A stretch of DNA of 64,000 bases from Cinclus cinclus (lineage: Eukaryota > Chordata > Aves > Passeriformes > Cinclidae), in assembly GCF_963662255.1 (NCBI RefSeq), contig NC_085060.1:12309925-12373924 (forward strand), in the 5' to 3' direction. Of this stretch, positions 27,177-39,315 are shown one piece after another. The position numbers were made by a program, and so were the translations under genes. Under the pieces are notes generated by a model. It was not told where the DNA came from. It worked only from the letters and a program-made list of their open reading frames with translations, and searched no databases. Each line of letters starts with the position of its first letter. Position 1 is the first letter of the stretch.

Positions 27177-27830
27177 CTTGAGAGAGTTCAAAATGTAGCT
27201 CCTCAGTGACATAGCCAATATCTGCTTTGTAATGGCCTGTTCTATATTCCAGCTACCCCGAAGAAATCTGATGTTTCACTGTACATTATCGTGCCCATGC
27301 TATGGTATGAGTCACTCCTTTCCTGAAAGTATGAATAAATCTTCGTAGCAATGAGGTGAGGAGCCACTCTGACACTGCTTATTCCAAAAAACAATTAGGA
27401 CCCTCAAGGTGAGAATAACATTCTGCTCTTTAAATTTATGCAATTTACCCAAGTTCAGAAATTACTATTTTACACTTTCCAGTGCTTGCACTGCTATATC
27501 TTGGGCAATAGTGATTATCTTATGAAGTAAAAGCATTAGGTTCCAAAAATGGAGAGATGTACATACCTAATAAATGGCCCAGCATGGTCTAAACAAAATA
27601 TTGCCAGTTAAACTCTGGCAAAAATAAAAATATTTAGGCATAAGATGTATTTTTAAAAACCTTGAGACCATTATGCTGTATCTTCTATTTCTGTAGAAAG
27701 TCCCTGACTGCTGAGATAGAGGAGTGAGACAGACAACTTGGACTTCAAATATTCCCTAAACTTGGAAAAAACCTGGCCCTTTAAAAAATCACATCTTAAT
27801 GATTGTAACTGAGGCCCAGCAAGTCTTCTA

Positions 27831-27866
27831 AATAAAATAAAATAAAACAAAACAAAAAATAAAATA
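27831..27866. repeat. (AAATA)n / (AAACA)n short tandem repeat
   Basis: Pentanucleotide units AATAA shift to AACAA and back over about 36 bases. Confidence 0.85.
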
Positions 27867-28103
27867 TGGAGCTATCTTAAGCCTGGTTTCTAGTTGATGA
27901 CTCTGTAATGAAAGAACAACAGGAGCAATCAAATTTTACAAGGCTTATCGGGTTACTTCTCAGGTACTTTGCAGAATTTCATCTCTGAGGTTAAACATGC
28001 CTGGTTGAACTGTTTCCATCTTCCAACCACTTCTATATCCACCCACCAAAAGCAACCAAACCTGACATATCAGTAAAAAACACAAAAATTTTACTTCCTT
28101 AAG

Positions 28104-28250
28104 AAACAAATCCACCAAAAAAAACCACAAAACCAAAAATACTAATTACCCACCATAAAAAAAAGGTAAAAAAAACCAAACAAACAAAAAAAAAAACCAC
28201 AAGCAAAAAACCAAAACCACCCAGTCACAATCCACACCAGCCACTTCTTC
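28104..28250. repeat. A/C-rich low-complexity region
   Basis: About 150 bases are nearly free of G and T, with runs such as 'aaaaaaaccacaaaacc' and 'accaaacaaacaaaaaa', fading into a C-rich end. It is strongly strand-asymmetric. No repeat family was recognised. Confidence 0.8.
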
Positions 28251-29218
28251 CCCTTACATTGAAATAGGACACAACAAAAATGGGGTGATAGAAATTATTA
28301 GGGGGTAAGCACTGGATAAGTGACTGGATACAAAATAGGAAGGACAAATTTGTAGAAGTCACAGAGGAACACAAAATTCTTCCAAAGATGAGAGAAAGAG
28401 TTGTAAGACATGCATTTGTAGGAAGAAGGATGTTATGTTGCTGATGGAATTATTTGTACATACAAACGTGCCCACTTTGTGTTGTACAAATTTTAACCTT
28501 CAGATTACTTTTGTATTTTAATGCATTTTTCAAGACCTCGAATTTGTGCCATGCAGAGTCTATAGGCCATCCTTAATGATGATTTTTCAGTGAAAAGTTT
28601 GCCAAACAAAAATTCATGAATCTGTCGATAGTTTTGAAATCAATTCAATTGAGCCATCTTACCATCCTGAAAGCTTTGCAATAGTTATGGTTGGAACACT
28701 TTTTTGTGGGATTAAAGCTGGAAGTACAATTGATTACTTTAACCAGCATAAATCATTACCTATATAACACTGGTGAAAAGTTTTAAACTGCCAAGAATAG
28801 CTCACAGATCCTTTCTCAATTTCCATGCAGCTCCATTTTGCCAAAGTAAGGAATTTAGAGGCAAAGGCAATGAACCTTTCACTCTGATCTTCCATCACAT
28901 GTGAAATTACTGCTCCAGTTAGGGAAGCATCATAAGGTAGCTTTATAGACAAAAGGTGTGCAAGGACTTTCTCGCACAATATGAGCACCATCACTCATGA
29001 AAAGTCTGAACATGCCATGTGAATCAATGTGTTTCTATTCATTCTGTAACAGTTCATTCTGCAGATCGAACACTGTTACTGCCGTAGGCAAAACCCTACA
29101 GAAATAACTGACTGACTGCAAACAGGGGCTCACATGGGGAACATTTGAAGGTTAAGGCTCCTCAAGATAAATCATAAGGCTTAGGTGAAACTCTGCCAGC
29201 CATAACATAGCTGGATCT

Positions 29219-29263
29219 CCAAAAAAAAGAAAAGAAAAAAAATAAAAAGAAACTTTTTTTTTA
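29219..29263. repeat. A-rich tract followed by a T-run
   Basis: An A-run with scattered G ('aaaagaaaagaaaaaa') is followed within a few bases by about ten T, giving a weak inverted repeat. Confidence 0.75.
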
Positions 29264-32200
29264 TATTACCTTCAAATTCTGACAATTTCTCAGCAGTGCT
29301 ATTTAAGGTGTTCTATACCACTAATTTTCAGTACCAGAGTGCTAACAGTGGTATAAAGCATCAGTTTTATTGTTCAGTGCTAAAAAACAAGTACTGATGG
29401 CATTGATAGGATTACTTGGTGATATTGCAACTTGTCTTTGAAGAGGTGTTTCTTGCTATCAACTTCAATATCCAATTTTATACACATATTTCTCTAGGTA
29501 GATTTGGCAGCTTACCACCAAGGGAACAAGTTTACTCATGTTTCAGTTAAAAGTTACTAAATTGCAAGTATGAGTTAATATTGATCTCAGTTTGGATGTA
29601 CAGAGCCTTAACTGGTTTCCAGATGGTGGAAACATGTTAAGTGAAACATGCATTTCATTGCAGTGTTCCACTCCAGTTGCCCTAAGATTTCTGAGAGGGG
29701 CTCATATTCCAACTTTTTTTTTTTTTCATAATTCCTGCAGAAACCTAGAAACCTGTATATTTCATCTCTCCCCAAAAACACAGTTTTAAGATATGAATAT
29801 CTTTCTAAAACATACAGGAAACTTCACAACATGCTACAGAATACAGAATTTATAGTTACACATTACACCTCCATTGCAAGAGCACTTGGAAGAGGCAGAT
29901 TCTTTTTTTTTTCTGTCCATTTAAAACATCAAATTCACTGCTATTTCATCCCTGGTGTGTGAGCATACTGCCAAAAATACATTTCACTTCTCATTCCCTC
30001 GACAAATTCTAACAAAACACAGTAACATTTTGACCATTGTATCCCAACTTAAACTGCTGTAAAGATACTACTGCTTTTACAATAGCCTACAAGAGAACAC
30101 AATAGACACTGTCCCCTGCAGCACCACAGCTCCCAGTGCTGTTTGTGTTGCCTTTGTAAGGGGCAATAGGTTTGGAACCTGCATGTCTTGTCTGCATTTC
30201 CCATTTTCTCTTAGCTATTTCACATCAGCATCATTTGCATAAGACAGAGACAAGACACATCCCTTTGCTTGTCTGCTTTGAGCTTTCAGCTTTGGATACT
30301 TAGTGGTCACACAGGTTGCCCACAGCATTTTAGTGTCTCCCACGGCCCTGCTGCTCTCAATGTCCCGCTCTGGATCAATTACTCCAGTCAATAACCATTT
30401 TTAGACTGTTTCATTTCTGCATATAATACACCATCCAGTCTCTTAACACATAATTTAAACCCTTTCTGAACTGACAAATTCAAGAATTGTCTCATTTTCT
30501 CTCTTGATCCTCTTTATAAAAGCAGATACACTCAGCAGATACCAGAAAGGTAATTTCGTAGACTTTCCACAATCTCAGCAAATGTTTTGTCTGCTGATTT
30601 AATACCAGCTGTTAAGCTATACAGCATGTTATAGGCTTTAGCCCTCATTACACTCTGTAAAAGTGTTACCTTTTTCTCATTACTGATACCATTTGTAATA
30701 ATACATTGTTCCTATTGCCTGATACAGACCAGTTCTCTAGTACAGTGTAAAGCATCCCTGCTTTATCCCATCCCTGCGAGCTCCTCTCTATCCTTGCAGC
30801 GTTTGCCATTCTCAAGATGCAAACCCCAGGCTCTCTGTAACCTCTTGCTCCTGCTGCATGCTGGAATCAGGCCACCACAAGCATCCACAATACCATATCT
30901 CTCCACGTTAAATGGAAATTGGAAATTACACTATTTAATTCCCAAACTTGCTTTTACTAATTTCTCAGGGGGAAGAAAATAAATAAATAAACCACAAGAA
31001 AACCAGAATCATCAGACACACAGAGATGTTCAGTAATTGCCTAGTGTCTTCTACCAAGAAATTTAAATCCTTAGAAATCTGTAAGGTGTTTAAAGGAGTA
31101 TTAAAAAGAATAGCTTAACTGGCTTTGAAAGAATCACTGATACCACATGAACCAAATTCAGTTTCATCCAGTGTCTGTAATTACTCTGGAAAATTTAGGC
31201 TTATGTTGGACAGTACGGTATCTGAGACACCAAGCACCAGAAAAGTTATAGTTGAGAAAAGATTACATGAAAAGCGGCTACTAAAATCTCAAATTAATGC
31301 AAACTATCAGCAATGGGAAGTGCCTTCCACAAAGATTCAGACCTTTTTGAACTGCACTGGGAATATGACAAGGGAACTTATTACTCAGTCCTTTATTGAT
31401 AAAAAAATTGCCATTAAATTTAAAATACAAAAGCCTTCCTTCTATCCATGCAAGTTCCCATAATGATTTTAAGATTGTCTAACAGTATTGATAGAAAATT
31501 TTCTGTAACCTCTACTGCCAATTCAGCTTGCTTAGAAAAGACACTTTTACTCCCCCCCTTAAATAACAAAAGCATGTTAAGCTTTATCAAGTCACAGTAA
31601 GACCTTCACATTTAGATTTTTGCAAAAATTAATATATATTTTAATTAAACAAACAAACCAACCCACAGGACTGCTGCCTTCAGAGAATCTTAATGGTCAG
31701 CTTGTTCGGGAAACCAAAACATAGGAATACTTAAAAATCTAAAATGCTGATGCAATCCTTTGAAAGCATCTCTTTTGAGGGAAACAGATAAGCTGTAGTT
31801 TTAAGAAACTTTTTACGTGAGGTTTAAAGGCTTTTTGATTGCAAAAGGGAGTCATTCATGGTAAATAAATTGGGGGGTGAGGAGGGGATTAGAACAGTGG
31901 TCTATCTGGGTTTAAGTTCTGGTATTAACTGGGTAAACAAACAGTCCTGTAAATAACAGACTGTGTATTTGAGTCTACTTAAAATGATAGCTCACTGAAA
32001 GTAAAACTGAGATTAAGAGCTATATGTAACTCCATACCAGAGGATTTTTAGGCTGTAAAAATTTATCTGAGAAAAAAGTAGGGCAAAAGGCTAAATGTAT
32101 AAATTTGTCAGAAGGATTATTAATTCCTTTGTGAGACCAAGAGATAAAGCCTAGAAGACAGAGCATTAAAAAGGGAATTGCAAGTATGATGCAACAAAAT

Positions 32201-33628
32201 CATGGAAAGAAACAAAAATTAAAAAGAAGAAGGAAATTTTGAGATTAGACAGCAGCTTGTCTCAGCAGAAATTAAGTGACTTATTGAAGGTCTGGTAGAG
32301 AAAGGAGTATTAGAGGACAGGGGAGTGTAGTAACAAGACCAGTTAGAAATATGAAGTATTTCTTCACCTTAAGGTTCAAAGTAATAGCCCCTCCCCCCCC
32401 CCACCTCAGCCTTTATTCCAGAATAAAAAGAATAAATTTACAAAGACATGGTGTTTAACATGCTGCACAGCATGATTCAAGGCTACATGGAGCTGGCAAT
32501 ACCAGCATTTGGGGCCAGCCACTGCACAACACTACCTTGTCTGACTTGGGGGGGAGTGAAACCAGAAAAACTGGCCTTTCTACCCTCATAAATCCCTGCT
32601 TGCAGATTGTTACCAGAAAGACAGAGCTGAACATATCCTTAGACCATTTGCAAAGTTGGAATTTGTGAAACCGTGGGGTTTTTTCCCCAGCAAAACTCAG
32701 AAAGTTAACGAAACAAAAAGATTCTCTAAAGAGTATTCCCAAGTTGTAAAACTTGTAGGCATAAATCTACTGTCTTTGCCTAATATGCCCAAGGAAAAGG
32801 AAAAATATTGGATTTCCTGAAAATTTTTAGAAGAAGGAATACTCTACTGAACACCTCTCCAAAGTTAGCTTCCTTTAAAGTTGAAGTACCAGAAGCTATC
32901 CACTACATTTCTGTACTTATTCCTGCATTTATTTAGGAGGAAATCTCTATTGCTAACAACCACGATGAGGGGAAAAAAGAAAGATGAGACTTGGTCATTA
33001 CAGACATAAACCTTCACAGAACCAAATCAATTATTTTGAACATGCTATGAATGTCTAAGCAGAGAGAAGAAAAGAAGGAATGAGTTCAAAGGAATATCAG
33101 AGGAAAGGCAAACACGAAGTGCAAATTCTTCAGGAAGAACTGGGCTGAGGCCAGTGTGAGCATTATGAAATCCCTGTTATTCTCCAAGATTAAGCAAGTG
33201 TCTGTGACACAACTGACATTGCTTCTCAATGGATCAGCTAAGCCATTTACTAGCTAATTCAACATCCTCCCAGAAGAAAAACTGCTTAGGTATGAACAAC
33301 AGAAGGAAAATTAATGAATGTTTTATCCTGGTACTGTCTTGAATCAAGATGTTCAAGCCTTCTGTTAAATCCATATACCTGCAAATATTTGCATGAATTG
33401 AAATTTTCTTCACATAAGTCCTTCTGCAACCTTAATTCCACTTAATTTTTGGTCAACATTTGTATGTTCACCAGGAAACAGTGTGATTCAATCACAATTA
33501 TCCAGTTAAAAACCAGGAAAAACCATCAAACTATGGGATACAGTTCCAGCCAGGCAGCTACACACAAACAAAGCAGGAAGTGTATGACAGTGTTTGCAAT
33601 TTAAAAATTGGACAAATACTCCCAGAAA

Positions 33629-33657
33629 TTAAAAAAAAAAAACAAAAAACAAAAAAC
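33629..33657. repeat. A-rich tract (A12 then CAAAAAA units)
   Basis: A long A-run is followed by two CAAAAAA units. No AATAAA lies in the 30 bases before it. Confidence 0.8.
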
Positions 33658-34573
33658 CCTAACATTTGTGGGTAACTGGAAAACAGAAAGCACAGAATAC
33701 TTCCATCAACTCACATAAAAACAGAACATTTAACTTATCTTTCAGTTTCATTTCAGAGCTGAGAAAACATTACACTCTTTGCAGTTTGCAGCGTTTAGGA
33801 TTCCCTTATGTCTGGCAGATTGCAATTAAATCTGCCCTTTTCTGTGAGGAGCAGTGGAGATTTTCATTTTTTCTATCTTCACCATTTCCTAACACTTCTG
33901 ATTCACTAGGCTGCAATACTATCAGAAAACACTTTAGCTAAACAAGCACATTTTAGTATTATTCTATTTTTTGTAATCTGCTGGTTTTACTTTTGGGCCA
34001 CTGCGATTATCTGTAATGGCAAACAATAACTGCGACATTTTAAGACATTGAGGTGAACCTGAAGATGGAAAATTACGGGAGATAACTTGAAAGTTAAGCC
34101 TCCAAATCCTAGAACTTTATATTTAGGACAGATTATCTTTGACAGTGAAATATTTTAAGTAGAAACTTCCATAAAGCAAAATCTGACTTATGGCTTTCTC
34201 AATATAAAAACTAGTATTTTGATTCCCAGATGTTAAAATAGGATGGAATCTCTCTTCCTGATATTTCATTCCATTTTGTCTCCTTTCTTCTTCCTAATGT
34301 AAAAAAATAGTTGAGCTAGTAGTCACTGAATGAGGCAAGAGCAAATATACGCAAAAAGGGAACAATAGAGAAAAATTATGACATTTATAAAGTGACTGGC
34401 TTGGGCAGAAAGGAAGTAAGGAAGGGATACAGAGTGAGATCCATTTCACTTAAGCCTCACACAAAGGACCCATAAAGGAAGGAAGGAGTTACAAAGATAC
34501 GGTTTATTGACTGCTCACCACTGAGACAGAGTTTTCCTGTATAAATTCTTTCTTAGAAGGTTAATTAAAAAAG

Positions 34574-34698
34574 GGTTGGGGCCGTGATCCAAAAACCCTT
34601 TATTCACTAGCATAATCCTTATTCACACAAGGGATTCTATTGATTTCAGTGGACAAGGGATTGCTCATGGGGCTTAAGGTTTGCAGAATTAGACCCTG
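34574..34698. mobile_element. Probable decayed palindromic amniote MITE
   Basis: The segment begins 'ggttggggccgtgatcc' and ends 'ttgcagaattagaccctg', which read as imperfect terminal inverted repeats. In the middle are 'attgatttcagtgga' and 'attgctcatggggcttaag'. This matches, from memory, the ancient amniote element with 'gatcctgcaaac' ends, a centre of the type 'attgaagtcaatggga' and internal 'cacatgcttaaag', seen in birds, turtles and crocodilians. The copy is heavily diverged and has no coding capacity. The family assignment is recognition from memory and should be treated as moderate. Confidence 0.5.
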
Positions 34699-37600
34699 TG
34701 ATTCTGAAACATTAAAACTGGGAATACTTTTAGATATTAATACACCCAGTCCAGGCAGAGCAGCACAGCTCAGCCTGAACACAGTAGCAATCTGGAGCTG
34801 TGCTATGGGCTAACTTTCATCTCAGACGACAGAACAAATGGATGGCAGTCTTATTAAAAACTTACATATATACATACACAGTAGAAAAAAATAATTTGAT
34901 AGTTTAGATTTGGTTTAGTACTCAGAGCATACATGCCAAAGTAACACCCCTTTGTCCAAAACACTGCTTGTGTGTATGTGCCAGGCCCAGGGCTAAAAGA
35001 ACAAGGGGTTACAGTGGGCACCACTGCATATTCCACACTGCAGAGGATGGAGACTGAAAGCATCAGCTCCCCTTAAACTCAGCACGAATTTCCACAGCAC
35101 CACGATCAGCAGCAAAAGCCCTCTACAAACACACCTGCTCTTAATCTCACAACTAATACCCACTCTTTCCCTCAATCTGCTTCCTTGTATTGCCTTGTTC
35201 TGCCTCTCTGTCCCTTTAGAGATGTCAGCTGGAAAATGTACAAAAACCATTTAAGTCACCTTTATTCATCATGTGAATGCTCCATAAAGTTATTCCATAC
35301 ATCATTAGTGGAAAAAATAGGAATATAAATAAATACTTTGTGTATGTGTGAAATGTGTGATGATACTTCTCAGCAGAATTAAAGGAATAACTGAAGCAGG
35401 AATGTTGTACTTTAAACACTGGCACTTGTAGAATCATAAGGAAAATAGAATTTTGGAGAAATAAGAGTGATTCATTAAATGAAAACTATTTTTGAGAAGG
35501 CCAAGGCCTTCCATAAAGTATGGCCTTTACCAACATCACCCTAATCTATGCCACAACCAGAAAAACACTGTGATGCTTTTTCTTTAAGAAATTCCATAAA
35601 GTTACAGGGACAAGAAATCACTGGCAGTATTATCAAAACAGGAGTGTGCATACAACTATATACAGAAGACTCCCAAACATAAGGTACCCCTTTAGCAGAC
35701 ACGAGAAACAGACTGAATTCCCTTCCAGAATAACAAAGGAATATCAGGAAATATTTCCAATACAAGCATAATTTAAAAAGAACAACTCAAAATATAATGC
35801 AACATAATTTTTCTTCAAACCTCTTTGTATTTAAGAAAACAGAAAGAAAAGAATCAATCCGTGCTTCAGGAAAGGTGCTACAGGTCCCAGCAGAGGAAAT
35901 CTTATCATACCTCTTGCAGCCTGGTCTGAGAAATGCTTCAAACACAGATGGATTATCAATAAATCCTCATGAAAGTTAAGCCAAGTGCACTTAAAGCCTT
36001 CCCACCTCTGTAGCTGGCATCACACCCATCCTTTGGTAGCAGGACCAATACAAACACCTCCCTGCTTCAGAGGAGCCAGCACTTAACCACGAACCTAAGG
36101 ACAAACACAGGTGTTGATCCTTTCCTAACCTGATCTTTAGGGGGTCTGTGGTGAAGGACATCCTGAATCTGAGGTTCTAGCTGTGTGTTAGCTCTGGTGG
36201 GATTCACTCCCCCATAGTTTTGTCTATTCACTTCTTGAACCCATCAAGCTTTCAGCATTCACTGCATTTGTTAGCAGTCAGTTCCTTATTTTAATTAAGC
36301 TTTGTGAAAACAGTTACTTTGTCCTGGGTTTCTTCTTTTTTGTTGGATTTTATTTTTGAGCTGCCTACCTGAAAAGTTCATAAGGTGTCCTGTATCATGA
36401 AAACAAGGAGCAAACTTGTAAAGCTACAGCAAGGCCAGAGAAGGGCAGGAAAGCTACTGCATAGGGAGTACCATGGCACTTCTGAGACAAAGAAGCTTCC
36501 TCCTGGGAAAGAAGCTACTGACAGGCACAGAATGCAAGATTATATAAACATACTGCCATGTGAAGAAGGCAATAAGGATCACTTGTTTTTTTCTCTTGAG
36601 ATTAGGATCAAACTAAGGAGGCAATCTTATCTTACACTCACAACTATTGACAAGTATATTGTCTTTATAGCCACAGCTGAGGAAAATGTGTGATTGACTA
36701 CTTAAATTTTATAGCTCTAAGAATAATCAAAGTCTAGGCATATGCTTTATGATTAAAAAAATAAATGGGAGTGCAAATATTTATTTAGCCAAAGAGAAGG
36801 TTTAGATGCAGCAAACATAGGTTTTAAGAACTTATGGAAAAGGTATCAGGCATGGGAAAGATTTTCATTCTAAATAAAACAAAGTATTTGCTGTCACAAT
36901 TCAGTATTTTTGGAGTGAGAAATCAGGTGCAATTTTTTTATCAGTGAGAGTAGCTAATACCAAGATAACAATGTGTATTCATTACAAGTTCAAAGTTAAG
37001 TAGAAACTAACTTTTTTTCTAATAGACAGATCTTGGTCAAGTGTTAGTATTAAAACTATATTAGGATTGAGAACAGTAAAATTTTATGGATGGTGTTACA
37101 GAAGAGGCCAGAGCAGACAATAATCCTTTCTGGTCTTAAAATATACAGTCACTTCTGTTTTCTGTGAATGTACTAAACTAACCTCAGTTCCCAACAAGTA
37201 CATTCACCAATGACAAATCTCCAGTGGAAAAACATTGATAGCTGCACAGGTGTGAGAATAAAAAATGGCCAAGTCTGTTTTCTAGGTGGGAACAGAAGGT
37301 GGATTCTGTTGGAGATTTGTTTGACATTTGTTTGGTATGAATACCAGATACAAGACAATGTCAGTTAAAGATTACTTGAGCAGATGGATGGCAGAGTGCA
37401 TGCACTGTGGTGTTAATTGAATGGCCTGGGATTTTGTTTAAAAATCTTAAAATGACTAATTGGAAAATAATTAAAGAAGTGACTACAATCTGCAAATTCC
37501 AGGGTTGCTGGCTGACTCAGAAGATGGGATTGGAGCTACATGAAACACAAGTTTGGAGGTTTCCCTGATTTTCACACAAGCTCAAGACAGACTTTTTTTG

Positions 37601-38884
37601 TGTATTTCTCCAGCACAGTGACTGTTTTGATGCAAAACAGGGTTTTTTTAATAACAGTTTCCACATTGCCAGGATCTCAAATTATTTTTTTATTTAGAGT
37701 ATCACCATTTCTGTAAGAAAAACACTAGACAGGTAGAGTTGAGCTTCTTCAACATTTCATTAGTAAATTTGAATGAATGGGCAGCAGAGACAGAGGCTGC
37801 TGTCAGTGACCAGGAAAGCACTCTGGCAGGGCTGTGGGAGTGACAGACATGGTACCAGATCTGTTATCCCTGCTGGAGAGAACACTGATCTCCACATGTG
37901 TTCAGAGCCATCTGGATTCACTGCACACTTGGGGTACAGTTGAGTTGCACTGCACAGGTGGCCAGAAGTGATGCACACACAGGAACACTGACCCCAGGTT
38001 TTCAGCCAAAAGAGCTAACAGGAGCCTGGTTTTTCCCATTTATGTTCCACTCACTGAAACCAATGTTAAGTCAAGCAGCGCACATTTCACATGCTAATCT
38101 TCTTCCTCAGCCTCTCTTTTCCTCCCTAAGTCAATGTTGAAAAGAAATAGTGTTTTTACTAATAAAATGAAACACAAAATATAGAAAAAGGGCCAAATGC
38201 TCAGCAGCCCTAGGATAGTAAGTAGAGTCAGCTTTTCAGAGTTCTGAAATCTGTACTAATCTGTGTAGTGCTCATTTTCAATGTGCTTAGCACTGGAATC
38301 CCAGAGCATCTTGAAATTATTGGAAAGCTTGGTTGATTTGACTTCTTTTCTGGGGCTGGGAACAACTCCTAGTTCATACCAAGCAAAAATATAAGGGGAA
38401 CCAGCCCTGTGTTGTGTGGTTCTCTTGATCACAGAGCAACTTGCAGTTTGGAAAAGACTCTGACATAGCCAGGGAACATTGCAGAGGATGGAGATGCTCC
38501 GTCCCACAACATTTACATTACAGCCTTGACACCCATGAGAAACTTCCTTCTGTAAAACATTTAGAGGCACAAGGTTCTTCATTTCTGACACTGATTAATA
38601 GTGTTTTGTATCGAAATGCTGAACCCAGACAGGCTGAGTGTAAAATGGGTAGGTCACAGTGTAGTTATTGTACTATTTCTGCATTTATGGTAAGGAAGCA
38701 GCATTCAGAAACCAGTGTGTGGGTCATGGCCCTATTTGGAACTGAACTGGACCTTGCCAGTCCTGACCTTGTTTTGTGAGATTTTTCAGCTGTACCTTGG
38801 GCTTCCATGACAGACTGCTGAAGGTTGCCATTTCTAGAATCATGGAGTAGTTAGGGATGGTGAGGGGACAGGAAGTGAAGACCA
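34699..38884. other. AT-rich non-coding DNA, nothing recognised
   Basis: No gene or recognisable mobile element was found. The frame at 36385-36693 (+, 102 codons) is basic and has no domain or flanking splice context that I could defend. Confidence 0.65.
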
Positions 38885-39315
38885 TCACAGAGAGTTTGCG
38901 CTGCAAAGGACCTTAAAGATCACCTAGTTCCAACTCCCTGCCATGCACAGGGATGCCACCCCCCCGTATCAGGTTGCTCCAAGCACCACTGAACACCTAC
39001 AAAGATAAAGAGTATGCACAGTTCCCCTGAGCAACCTGTTCCAGTGCCTCACCACCCTCACACAGAAGAATTTCTTCCCTTTATCTGATCTAAACCTAGC
39101 CTCTTTCAGTTTAAAGCCATTCCTCCTTGTCCTGTCACTCCATGCCCTTTTCAAAAGGCCCTCTCCAGCTCTCCTGTAGCACCTCTAGGTACTGGAAGAT
39201 GCCATAAGGTCTCCCTGAAGCCTTCTCTTTTCCAGGCAGAGCAACCTCGACTCTCTCAGCCAGTGTTCATTAGAAGCAGTACTCCAGCCCCTCTGTGATG
39301 CCCTGTTGAGCACAT
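38885..39315 (-). mobile_element. CR1 LINE 3' fragment with ORF2 tail, minus strand
   Basis: This is the longest CR1 fragment in the window, about 430 bp in reverse orientation. Going left to right it shows the complement of the 3' terminus ('aaaggaccttaaagatcacc', 'agttccaactccctgccatg'), then 'gcaacctgttccagtgcctc', 'cagtttaaagccattcctcc', 'ttgtcctgtcactccatgcc', 'ctctccagctctcctgtagc', 'ataaggtctccctgaagcc' and 'actctctcagccagtgttc'. Part of the ORF2 C-terminus is still readable (39017-39154). The element is truncated upstream and dead. The segment 39316-39490 is still GC-richer, but I could not follow CR1 into it. Confidence 0.92.
39017..39154 (-). pseudogene. Remnant of CR1 ORF2 C-terminus
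   Basis: The minus-strand translation contains NGFKLKEARFRSDKGKKFF followed by CVRVVRHWNRLLR. This matches the conserved C-terminal motif of CR1 ORF2, whose usual form is a KKFFTVRVVRHWNRLP-type segment downstream of the reverse-transcriptase domain. No reverse-transcriptase or endonuclease domain remains, and the frame runs on beyond the motif into unrelated residues. It is a fossil of the LINE, not a host gene. Confidence 0.85.

Larger units (their letters stand above)
15721..34573. other. Long AT-rich non-coding block with simple repeats
   Basis: I recognise no gene in this 18.9-kb block. GC-richer patches lie at about 16080-16420, 16900-17060, 22080-22440 and 26400-26600, none of which I can assign. 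Microsatellites and A-rich tracts inside are listed separately. The longest plus-strand frame, 26163-26576 (137 codons), starts in AT-rich DNA, changes composition halfway and has no domain. Confidence 0.65.

Noticed and set aside
31125..31463. 112-codon plus-strand frame
   Set aside because: No recognisable domain, AT-biased amino-acid content and no defensible splice or promoter context; length is within what chance gives in 64 kb.
36385..36693. Basic 102-codon frame
   Set aside because: No domain, no conserved motif recognised and no support from neighbouring sequence.
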